NCBI GenBank assembly: GCA_936940865.1
Contig: CAKZJB010000128.1
Coordinates: forward strand, 1 to 41,538
DNA from: an uncultured Asticcacaulis sp.
Lineage (GTDB): Bacteria > Pseudomonadota > Alphaproteobacteria > Caulobacterales > Caulobacteraceae
Length of the DNA: 41,538 nt
Direction of reading: 5' to 3'
Positions within the stretch are counted from its first letter, which is position 1, and the number at the start of each line of letters is the position of its first letter. The notes beneath the pieces were generated by a model. That model worked only from the letters and a program-made list of their open reading frames with translations, did not search any database and was not told the DNA's origin. A program made the position numbers and the translations under genes. Positions 25,195-30,830 of this stretch are shown here, in pieces.

Positions 25195-26511
25195 TCAGGC
25201 CTCATTCATGACAAGAGACCCAAAGGTCTCGTTTTCACGAATATAGCGCAGCACATTTTCGGAAAAACCGTCTATGTGCGTCCAGGCCCCGTAGCCGACA
25301 CCGTTTTTGGCGGAAGCGACGTTGATCATGTAGGCGCGGCCCGCCACGGGGTCCGGCACCGGGTCACGCGACTGTTCGTCGGTTATGACGATCAGCCGGT
25401 CGTGGGCGATGCCGTTGACCTTGGCCACGGCCTTGCCCAGTTCGGTTCCGCCGTGCGGCTGAGACCGGACGATCGCGTCGACGCCCGCCATGCCCCGGCG
25501 CGCCGGCACCTCCACCACCGCGTTCGAGAAGGTGAAGATGCGGACATCCCCCGGGATGACGGCGGCGAGCGTTGCCGCCGCGTCGAGCCGCTTCAGGTCC
25601 GATTTCACCGACAAAGGCCAGTCCATGGAGCCGGACACGTCGACCAGGACAATCGTCCGGCCGGCCATGATCGGCTGCTCGAGGATGGTCTCCATCAGCG
25701 CCTGGTCGAGCCAGGGCTCGAACCGCGGTGCGGCCCGGGCGGCCGCCACGTAGCGGAAGGGCAGGATCCGTTCGGCCCCGCGCCGCGCCACGATGGCTTC
25801 GGTCACAAGCGTTTCGTCGACGCCCGACTGGTCCATGTTGCGCAGGTTACGCAACAGGGCCAGATAGCCGAGCTTGCGCTCAGTCAACAGGCGCGAGAAG
25901 GTTTCCGCCTTGTCCGCGCCGCCCGACAACGCCACTTCCCAGGTGTCCGGGGCGGCAAGCGTGCGGTCGACCAACTGCTTCCAGATTTCGGCCTGCGCCT
26001 CATCCTTCGGCTTGGCGTGGCAGAGGAACAGGACGTCGCGGAGTTTCACCGGACCGTCGCGGTCGTACTTGGCCAGTTGATAGGCGTCGAACTTGACGAA
26101 GGCGCGGGCCAGGCCCAGCTTCATCTGCTTCGACAACGGGCGCTTTCCGCCGCGCCAGTAGAGCGCGACCAGTTCGGTCAGCTCGTCGGCGCGTTGAATC
26201 ACGCGTTCGATGGTCGGGGCGACCAACGGTCCGCCGGCCTTGATCAGGGCGCACACCAGCATCAGCGGCGCATGGCGCAGCTTCATCTGTTCGCGCGCCT
26301 CGATGGCCAGCGCCGCCACGGTTTCCGGAGCGACCCCGGACGCCAGCGCGAAGATCCGGTCGGCGATGGTTTCGCCGTCCTCGTAGAATTCGTTTTCCCA
26401 CAACAGGCAGGACAGGACCGAACGCCGCAGCTTCTGTTCGGCGTTGAGTTCCCGCGCGGGGGCGCCCTCATGCGTTATGCCGGGGCGCTTTTGAAAAATG
26501 TTCAACCGCAT
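25195..26511 (-). CDS. rsr: Ro60 orthologue (Rsr), TROVE-domain RNA-binding ring protein
   Basis: A 438-residue orthologue of the Ro60 autoantigen. Bacterial Ro60 (Rsr) binds Y RNA, can tether it to polynucleotide phosphorylase, and functions in RNA decay and stress survival. Residues ~1-275 form the HEAT-like TROVE ring (EQKLRRSVLSCLLWENEFYE, EQMKLRHAPLMLVCALIK, GLARAFVKFDAYQLAKY, LGYLALLRNLRNMDQSG). Residues ~284-438 are a von Willebrand A domain with an intact MIDAS DVSGS (D291, S293, S295) and a further HGGTELGKA. The frame reaches to 26883, but the start at 26511 has AGAAGAGGTG upstream and begins the conserved MRLNIFQK. A hairpin (26543-26568) lies in the leader. Upstream on the same strand are Y RNA-like structures; the HTH gene follows. 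Confidence 0.95.
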   Translation of the reverse strand: MRLNIFQKRPGITHEGAPARELNAEQKLRRSVLSCLLWENEFYEDGETIADRIFALASGVAPETVAALAIEAREQMKLRHAPLMLVCALIKAGGPLVAPTIERVIQRADELTELVALYWRGGKRPLSKQMKLGLARAFVKFDAYQLAKYDRDGPVKLRDVLFLCHAKPKDEAQAEIWKQLVDRTLAAPDTWEVALSGGADKAETFSRLLTERKLGYLALLRNLRNMDQSGVDETLVTEAIVARRGAERILPFRYVAAARAAPRFEPWLDQALMETILEQPIMAGRTIVLVDVSGSMDWPLSVKSDLKRLDAAATLAAVIPGDVRIFTFSNAVVEVPARRGMAGVDAIVRSQPHGGTELGKAVAKVNGIAHDRLIVITDEQSRDPVPDPVAGRAYMINVASAKNGVGYGAWTHIDGFSENVLRYIRENETFGSLVMNEA

Positions 26512-26542
26512 GGTTGCACCTCTTCTGGCATAGATGCGCTGT

Positions 26543-26568
26543 CCTTTGACGGCCCCATGCCGGAAAGG
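26543..26568 (-). repeat. Hairpin in the rsr leader
   Basis: CCTTT (26543-26547) and CGGC (26550-26553) pair with GCCG (26559-26562) and AAAGG (26564-26568) around a 5-nt loop, giving nine base pairs with a small internal loop. It is ~32 nt before the rsr start codon, beyond the ribosome site. Confidence 0.4.
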
Positions 26569-26734
26569 TTCAAACGCGTGAATTGGGGGGGCTGGGGCGA
26601 CCCGCCGGCGAGACTCTCCGGTGGCAGCAGGTGAGGTTATGGCGCGGGGCGGGACTATGACGCGTCCGGCTGCGGCCAATGATGTATCCAGGGGAACCGG
26701 CGGAAACGTCAGCCCCTCACCGGCCATTGCCGGA

Positions 26735-26855
26735 TCAGGAATGGGGAGTCGAACCCCGGGGCCAATGGCCCCTCTCCGGAACGATGAAGACGTATCCTGA
26801 CGCCACCTGGACGCTTCGTCCGGATGGTTCCCTGTTCGGGCCTGTCCGGGCGATG
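26735..26855 (-). ncRNA. Second structured RNA with a tRNA T-arm mimic, upstream of rsr
   Basis: Read on the minus strand from a likely start near 26855, three elements stand out. A hairpin covers 26827-26803 (core GGACG-AAG-CGTCC). The stem TCAGGA (26800-26795) / TCCTGA (26740-26735) encloses two abutting hairpins: GGGGCC-ATT-GGCCCC (26772-26758) and a T-arm GGGG-TTCGACT-CCCC (26757-26743), whose loop matches the tRNA consensus TTCGANT. No D-arm is seen, so this is not a tRNA and not a full copy of the module at 27.3 kb. It could be a second Y RNA or part of the rsr 5' leader. The 3' end is unclear; further GC-rich hairpins continue to ~26680. Confidence 0.4.
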
Positions 26856-26861
26856 AAGCGG

Positions 26862-26892
26862 CTACTAAAGCAACATGTTGCATAATGCAACA
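26862..26892 (-). promoter_or_regulatory. Palindromic operator/promoter, copy 1 (in front of rsr-proximal RNA)
   Basis: TGTTGCA (26876-26882) and TGCAACA (26886-26892) are perfect 7-bp arms with a 3-nt centre; overlapping it is a second perfect palindrome GCAACATGTTGC (26870-26881). On the minus strand TTGCAT (26890-26885), a 17-nt spacer and TAGTAG (26867-26862) fit a -35/-10 pair. The same arrangement recurs at 27.4 kb. Confidence 0.5.
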
Positions 26893-26953
26893 AGAATTTC
26901 AAAAAATTTTCAGCGCCCCGGGAATGGGTGATCTCGATTGGGAGGCACTTCCG

Positions 26954-26973
26954 CCGGATATTGCCGTATCCGG
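26954..26973. repeat. 7-bp perfect stem-loop in the RNA region
   Basis: CCGGATA (26954-26960) and TATCCGG (26967-26973) with a 6-nt loop, lying between the hairpin pair and the second promoter copy. Together with CGGGAAATCCCG (26989-27000) it suggests that the transcript stays structured through this stretch. No protein-coding signal is seen here. Confidence 0.4.
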
Positions 26974-27012
26974 GCCACGTTGGCTTGGCGGGAAATCCCG
27001 TCATCCAGGGCT

Positions 27013-27086
27013 GCCTTTTCCCGGTGCAGCGATGAAGTCGAAACCGTCGCCACGGGACGCTGAAAACTTTAGATCGGGGAAAAGGC
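27013..27086. repeat. 10-bp inverted repeat that competes with hairpin B's U-run
   Basis: GCCTTTTCCC (27013-27022) and GGGAAAAGGC (27077-27086) are perfect complements 54 nt apart. On the minus-strand RNA the upstream arm contains the TTTT and the closing GCC of hairpin B, so the two structures are mutually exclusive. This is the geometry of a terminator/antiterminator or a refolding RNA. Confidence 0.4.
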
Positions 27087-27134
27087 GACAACGGCCACAG
27101 TTGCACCTGAAGCGAAGGATCCGTTGTCTGCGCC
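27080..27134 (-). ncRNA. Hairpin B: GGCG / CAG bulge / CGCC element with U-run
   Basis: On the minus strand GGCG (27134-27131), a three-base CAG bulge (27130-27128) and ACAACGG (27127-27121) pair with CCGTTGT (27094-27088) and CGCC (27087-27084), around a 26-nt loop, followed by TTTT. The base and bulge are identical to hairpin A, while the upper stem is different and fully paired. This compensatory pattern supports a real RNA element, perhaps a Ro60-binding stem or terminator. Confidence 0.5.
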
Positions 27135-27158
27135 ACCGAAATGGAGCCATCGGGACCA

Positions 27159-27198
27159 GGCGAAAACAGTTCGAGATTAAGAAACTGTCTTCTGCGCC
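27159..27198 (-). ncRNA. Hairpin A: GGCG / CAG bulge / CGCC element
   Basis: On the minus strand GGCG (27198-27195), bulge CAG (27194-27192) and AAGACAGTT (27191-27183) pair with AACTGTTTT (27171-27163) and CGCC (27162-27159); one pair is G-T. The loop is 11 nt. It begins six nt after the end of the tRNA-like RNA's outer helix. It shares the 10-nt GTGGCGCAGA start with hairpin B. Confidence 0.5.
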
Positions 27199-27203
27199 AC
27201 GAC

Positions 27204-27367
27204 GGCAAATGCCACAGGGAACAGGCGAAAGCGCCTACTCTGATGCTCTATCCGATTGAGCTACGGAGACGTTAGACGCCTCAGGCCGGATTCGAACCGG
27301 CTACCTTCAGATTGGACGAAGGAATCGCTTTCTACACCACTGCGGCCATCGTTACCAAAGCAACGAC
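27204..27367 (-). ncRNA. YrlA-type Y RNA with circularly permuted tRNA-like module
   Basis: The minus strand folds as a complete tRNA body in permuted order. TCTGA (27311-27307) is the anticodon-stem 3' strand, then AGGTA is a 5-nt variable loop. The T-arm is GCCGG-TTCGAAT-CCGGC (27301-27285). The acceptor 3' strand CTGAGGC (27284-27278) pairs 6 of 7 with the 5' strand GTCTCCG (27270-27264), closed by a G-C and a 5-nt loop. TA (27263-27262) equals U8-A9. The D-arm is GCTC-AATCGGATA-GAGC (27261-27245) with A14, G18, G19 and A21. Then comes TCAGA (27243-27239). The open anticodon end continues as a helix: GAAAGCG/CGCTTTC, GCCGCAG/CTGTGGC, and GGTAA plus AT with ATTTGCC, leaving bulged bases. 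This is what bacterial Y RNAs near Ro60 genes are known to look like. The 5' and 3' ends are estimates. Confidence 0.8.
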
Positions 27368-27373
27368 AATGCC

Positions 27374-27403
27374 GATATACGTCGAGACGTTGCGTGATGC
27401 AAC
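27374..27403 (-). promoter_or_regulatory. Palindromic operator/promoter, copy 2 (in front of the tRNA-like Y RNA)
   Basis: GTTGC (27389-27393) and GCAAC (27399-27403) flank GTGAT; the 20 nt starting at 27389 match copy 1 (from 26877) at 17 positions. On the minus strand TTGCAT (27402-27397), a 17-nt spacer and TATATC (27379-27374) make a -35/-10 pair, placing the transcript start near 27367. Confidence 0.55.
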
Positions 27404-27541
27404 AAAAATCTTGACGTACAAATGATACCGGTGACAACTTCGCGCGGAACAGGCATTTTCAATCACGGCTGCGACTGGCTTTCGCAAAACATACGTATAA
27501 AGTGTGTCGCGTTGCCACATCACAATGTCGGGGAAATCCTC

Positions 27542-28006
27542 TTGTCTGCCAAACGCCTGCTTCTTGTCCTCGGCGCCGTCGCCGCCGTAACCGCCATTTC
27601 CCTGCCGGCCGCCGCCGATACCGCCGCCATCGTGGCCGCACGTTCGGACTATTTCCACGGCCTCGGCAAGTCTTTCAAAGGCCTGCGCGAAGAGCTGAAG
27701 GGATCATCGCCGGACCTTAACCTGGTGCGTAAATACACGGGCGACATCGCCGCCGCCGCGCCGAAGCTGCCGACCCAGTTCCCGGCGGGCAGCGGCCCGC
27801 AACCGGGCATCAAAACCGAGGCCAGGGCCGAGATCTGGAGCGACGGCGCGAAGTTCCGGCAGGCCGCGGCAGCATTGAATACCGCCGCGCAGACGCTGAA
27901 CACGGCGGCGCAGGGCAGCGATATCGGCGCCATCCGCACGGCAACCGACGCTCTCGGCCAGACCTGCAAGACCTGCCATATGACCTTCCGTAAGGAAGAC
28001 CACTAA
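27542..28006 (+). CDS. Periplasmic cytochrome c' family protein
   Basis: A 154-residue c-type cytochrome. The chosen start is TTG at 27542, with GGGGAAAT upstream and a clean signal peptide directly after it (KRLLLVLGAVAAVTAISLPAAA); a longer reading from ATG at 27422 would put ~40 odd residues first. The mature part is a helical protein with YFHGLGKSFKGLREELKG, IWSDGAKFRQAAAALN and a C-terminal haem motif CKTCH (142-146), as in the four-helix cytochrome c' family. These bind NO or act in electron transfer. The cytochrome b561 gene begins 3 nt after its stop, so the pair likely works together in the periplasm and inner membrane. Confidence 0.85.
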   Translation: MSAKRLLLVLGAVAAVTAISLPAAADTAAIVAARSDYFHGLGKSFKGLREELKGSSPDLNLVRKYTGDIAAAAPKLPTQFPAGSGPQPGIKTEARAEIWSDGAKFRQAAAALNTAAQTLNTAAQGSDIGAIRTATDALGQTCKTCHMTFRKEDH

Positions 28007-28009
28007 GCC

Positions 28010-28675
28010 ATGGGCGCAGGGGGCGCGCGCATCGCCGTCTGGGACCTGCCCGTCAGGCTCTTTCACTGGAGCCTGGCGGCCCTGATCCTGTTCGCCTGGT
28101 GGAGCGCCGAAACCCATCATCTCGACTGGCACAAGATCGCCGGCTCGCTGATCGCGGGCCTGCTGGTTTTCCGCCTGTGGTGGGGGCTGTTCGGCGGATC
28201 GACGGCGCGGTTTTCAGACTTCGTGCGCGGCCCCGGCACCATCTTCAATTACCTGCGCGGCAAGACAAAAGCCGTAAGCGCCGGACACAACCCGCTGGGG
28301 GCGCTGAGCGTTCTCGCCCTGTTGCTGACGGCCGTGACCGTGGTGGTCAGCGGCCTGTTCGCCGTCGACACGGACGGCATCGAATCCGGACCGTTCTCGG
28401 ATCTCGTCGATTTCGACCAGGGCCGCCTGGCGGCCGAAATCCACGGCTATGGCTTTGCGGCTCTCGAAGGTCTGGTGGTTCTGCACCTGCTCGCCATCGT
28501 ATGGTACACCTTCGTCAGGCATGAAGGCCTGATCGCCGCCATGCTTCATGGCGGCAAGGCGGCCAGGGAAGGCATGACTGCCATGAAACCCGCGAAATGG
28601 TGGGCTCTGATCGCCGGCCTTCTGCTCGCCGGCGGCGTGGCGGGGTGGCTGATCCACCTGAGCGGCCAGGGGTGA
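28010..28675 (+). CDS. Cytochrome b561-type membrane protein
   Basis: A 221-residue di-haem membrane cytochrome of the bacterial b561/Ni-Fe-hydrogenase b-subunit-like group. It begins RIAVWDLPVRLFHWSLAAL, the family's usual WD-P-R-x-FHW start with haem ligand H19, and continues DWHKIAGSLIAGLLVFRLWWG with H41. Further helices include LSVLALLLTAVTVVVSGLFAV and LEGLVVLHLLAIVWYTFVRHEG, holding the distal histidines, and a last helix ALIAGLLLAGGVAGWLI. It follows the cytochrome c' gene by 3 nt and would pass electrons between the quinone pool and that protein. Confidence 0.9.
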   Translation: MGAGGARIAVWDLPVRLFHWSLAALILFAWWSAETHHLDWHKIAGSLIAGLLVFRLWWGLFGGSTARFSDFVRGPGTIFNYLRGKTKAVSAGHNPLGALSVLALLLTAVTVVVSGLFAVDTDGIESGPFSDLVDFDQGRLAAEIHGYGFAALEGLVVLHLLAIVWYTFVRHEGLIAAMLHGGKAAREGMTAMKPAKWWALIAGLLLAGGVAGWLIHLSGQG

Positions 28676-28741
28676 CCAACCTTTACGTAACGATTGTTTG
28701 CTAAAACGAGTCCCGCGGCAGAAGCTGCAGGAAGTCCGTCA

Positions 28742-29179
28742 GTGTCAAACCCGATCCGTCTATCCGATCCCGCTCAACGCGCACGCCAGCGCGTCTCCCT
28801 TGCCGGCCTCAAGGTTCTGGTCGCCGAAGACGTTGAGATGGTCCGCGACCTGATCACCATTCTTCTGGTGCGCGAACGGGCGTCCGTGACGGCGGTCGAC
28901 AACGGCCAGGCGGCGCTAGACGCCGCAGCGACACAGACCTTCGACATCATCCTGATGGACATGACCATGCCGGTCATGGGCGGTTTTGAAGCCACCCGCC
29001 GCCTGCGCCAGTCGGACGGCCCCAATGCCCGGACGCCCGTCGTCGCCCTGACCGCCAACACCTCCAGGGCCGAGATTGCCCAATGCCAGCGCGCCGGCAT
29101 GGACGGCCACGTCGCCAAGCCCTTCACGTTGGACGCCCTTTCGGACGCCATTGCGGGCCTGATACACGGCGGTGAGTGA
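28742..29179 (+). CDS. Single-domain response regulator (CheY/DivK-like)
   Basis: A 145-residue protein that is only a receiver domain with a short basic N-terminal tail. The phosphoacceptor is D73 in IILMDMTMPVMGG, the acidic pocket AED is at 28-30, T104 lies in VVALTAN and K126 in HVAKPFTLD. With no output domain it must act by protein contact, as DivK and CheY do, or as a phosphate shuttle. GTG at 28742 is chosen because AGGAAG lies ~8 nt upstream; a TTG at 28694 is possible. It stands alone between the cytochrome pair and the glycan cluster. Confidence 0.85.
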   Translation: MSNPIRLSDPAQRARQRVSLAGLKVLVAEDVEMVRDLITILLVRERASVTAVDNGQAALDAAATQTFDIILMDMTMPVMGGFEATRRLRQSDGPNARTPVVALTANTSRAEIAQCQRAGMDGHVAKPFTLDALSDAIAGLIHGGE

Positions 29180-29269
29180 TCGGGCTGCGGCGAAACGTCC
29201 CAGTTAAACGTCGTTAACAGACTGTTTTATGGTCCGGCGTAGATTCGGCTAAATCCTGTCAGGTGCCGC

Positions 29270-30211
29270 ATGACCCAAGCCTTGAAATCCGCCCCGCAAG
29301 ATAATGCCGTCGACGCCTTTATCACCGACGGCTTTTATAAATTCGGCGAAGTCCTTCCGGTCGCGCCTTGCGAAGCGCTGATGCGGGCCGTCCGCGCCTC
29401 GCGCGATTTCGGCCCGGATATCTTCCTCAGCCAGGAAGCCTTCGAGGCCGACCCGCAGTTCAAGGGCGTCAACCCCCAGCCCGGCCGCAACCTGCTGCAG
29501 GCGCTCTCGCCCCTGTCCGACTTCATCCTGGCCGATCCGGCCATAAAGGGTCCCGTCGCAGATATCCTGGGCGCCGATTTCGAGGTGCTGGATTCCAAGT
29601 TCGTCTGCGGCGTGCCTGAACGCTGGCTGCCCGAATGGCTGGCGCCGCGCATCCGCGGGAACCCGGTCAACAATCTCGGCGCCTATATCAAGCCCGAATA
29701 CCGCGACATCACCTATTTCTACGGCATCGACTTCCACCAGGACATCATCGACTGGAAGAACCGCACGGCCGACTTCCTGACGCTCTACGTCTACATCCAT
29801 CCGGTAACCGCCGGCGATGCGCCGCTCTATGTCATTCCCGGCACCCATGCGCTGGGGGCGACGCTGTTCCCGCACGATCTGGTGCCCGATACGCGCAACA
29901 AGGGCCACTGGCGCTACTCCGACGGGATGGGCCGCAGCGTCGACGTCCAGGACATGATGCTGACGGGCGGCACGGGCTACGCCGCCATGTGGCACAGCTT
30001 CACGCTCCACGGCACGCAGCCGGTGTCTTCGGATTCGGAACGCTTCTCGGCGCGCTATATCCTGACGCGCGGACGTGCGGAAAAAACCGGCATGGACGCG
30101 GTCAACGCCACGATCGACGGGCCGCTGAGCCTTGAGGAAACGCGCCGCGACCTCGATGCGCGCGGCGCCGCGCAGATGAAGGCCAACGCCATCATTACGC
30201 GTCCCGAATGA
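29270..30211 (+). CDS. Phytanoyl-CoA dioxygenase family (Fe(II)/2-oxoglutarate) protein
   Basis: A 313-residue PhyH-type oxygenase, first gene of the glycan-modification cluster. The metal triad is H156-x-D158 in FHQDIID and a distal histidine near H247 in SFTLHGTQP; R258 or R262 after it would bind 2-oxoglutarate (SERFSARYIL). The cupin core includes FLTLYVYIHPVTAGDAPLYVIPG in pieces. Such enzymes hydroxylate or otherwise oxidise small molecules, including sugar or lipid intermediates, but the substrate here is unknown. Its stop overlaps the next start in an ATGA, so translation is coupled to the PseH-like acetyltransferase gene. Confidence 0.86.
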   Translation: MTQALKSAPQDNAVDAFITDGFYKFGEVLPVAPCEALMRAVRASRDFGPDIFLSQEAFEADPQFKGVNPQPGRNLLQALSPLSDFILADPAIKGPVADILGADFEVLDSKFVCGVPERWLPEWLAPRIRGNPVNNLGAYIKPEYRDITYFYGIDFHQDIIDWKNRTADFLTLYVYIHPVTAGDAPLYVIPGTHALGATLFPHDLVPDTRNKGHWRYSDGMGRSVDVQDMMLTGGTGYAAMWHSFTLHGTQPVSSDSERFSARYILTRGRAEKTGMDAVNATIDGPLSLEETRRDLDARGAAQMKANAIITRPE

Positions 30212-30765
30212 CTTCAGTCGTCCTTCGCCCCCTGGCGGCGGGAGACAGCGACCGTCTGTTCGACTGGCGCAACCGCGACGACGTGCGCGCCTACATGTAT
30301 TCCGATGGCGTCATCGCCCGCGAAACGCACGACCGCTGGTTCGCCGGCGCGCTGGCCGCCAATGATCGGTGTTACTGGATCGTCGAATGGGACGCGCAGC
30401 CCGTGGGCCTGGCCAACCTGGCCGACATATCGCGGATTCATCGGAAAGCGACCTGGGCCTACTATCTGGCCGATCCGTCGACGCGCGGCAAGGGTATCGG
30501 CGCCTGCGTCGAATATCTGATGATCGAAAAGGTCTTCGGCGAATTCGCTCTCGAAAAATTGTGGTGCGAGGTTCTCGTTTCAAACGAAGCCGTATGGAAG
30601 CTGCATGAATCGTTCGGCTTCATGCGCGAAGCGCATTTCCGCAGGCATGTCGTGAAATCCGACGGTCCGCATGACGTCTACGGAATGGGCCTTCTGAAGA
30701 CGGACTGGCTGCAAAGGCGGGACGCTGCCCGCCAGCGGCTGGTCGCCAAAGGGTTTCGGATCTGA
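30208..30765 (+). CDS. GNAT N-acetyltransferase, PseH-like
   Basis: A 185-residue acetyltransferase. The sequence VLRPLAAGDSDRLFDWRNRD, YWIVEWDAQPVGLANLADI, the acetyl-CoA loop STRGKGIGA, and the end ALEKLWCEVLVSNEAVWKL follow the PseH pattern, which acetylates the 4-amino group of UDP-linked dideoxy sugar on the way to pseudaminic acid. RimJ/RimL-type protein acetyltransferases are more distant relatives. The first gene overlaps it by ATGA. Co-occurrence with DegT-type aminotransferase and a flagellin-type glycosyltransferase supports an amino-sugar role, but no pseB or pseI is in the window. Confidence 0.8.
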   Translation: MTSVVLRPLAAGDSDRLFDWRNRDDVRAYMYSDGVIARETHDRWFAGALAANDRCYWIVEWDAQPVGLANLADISRIHRKATWAYYLADPSTRGKGIGACVEYLMIEKVFGEFALEKLWCEVLVSNEAVWKLHESFGFMREAHFRRHVVKSDGPHDVYGMGLLKTDWLQRRDAARQRLVAKGFRI

Positions 30766-30830
30766 AACATCAAAGCCTTTGTTAACGATCTTGGCGTTAC
30801 GCTTTTGACATAGTTGTCAGGGGTCGCCCC

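Noticed and set aside
26512-26883. N-terminal extension of Rsr
   Set aside because: The start at 26511 has a strong ribosome site and begins the conserved TROVE N terminus; the extension covers the structured RNA region.
26735-27259. Open frames over the RNA region (26885-27259 plus, 26735-27208 minus)
   Set aside because: Both give arginine/proline-rich or low-similarity peptides without ribosome sites, and they overlap well-structured RNA elements.
27239-27311. An ordinary tRNA gene on the minus strand
   Set aside because: All tRNA arms are there, but the T-arm comes before the D-arm, the acceptor stem is closed by a short loop with no CCA, and the anticodon loop is replaced by a long helix. 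It is a tRNA mimic, not a tRNA.
27080-27311. A two-piece (permuted) tmRNA, as alphaproteobacteria have
   Set aside because: The D-arm is a full canonical one with GG and closed GCTC/GAGC, which tmRNA lacks, and no tag reading frame ending in an ALAA/AVAA-like sequence is found. A chance ADNGSFA reading in hairpin B is not a tag.
29204-29218. A CtrA box upstream of the first PhyH gene
   Set aside because: TTAA and TTAAC are separated by six bases, not seven, so it does not match the full consensus.
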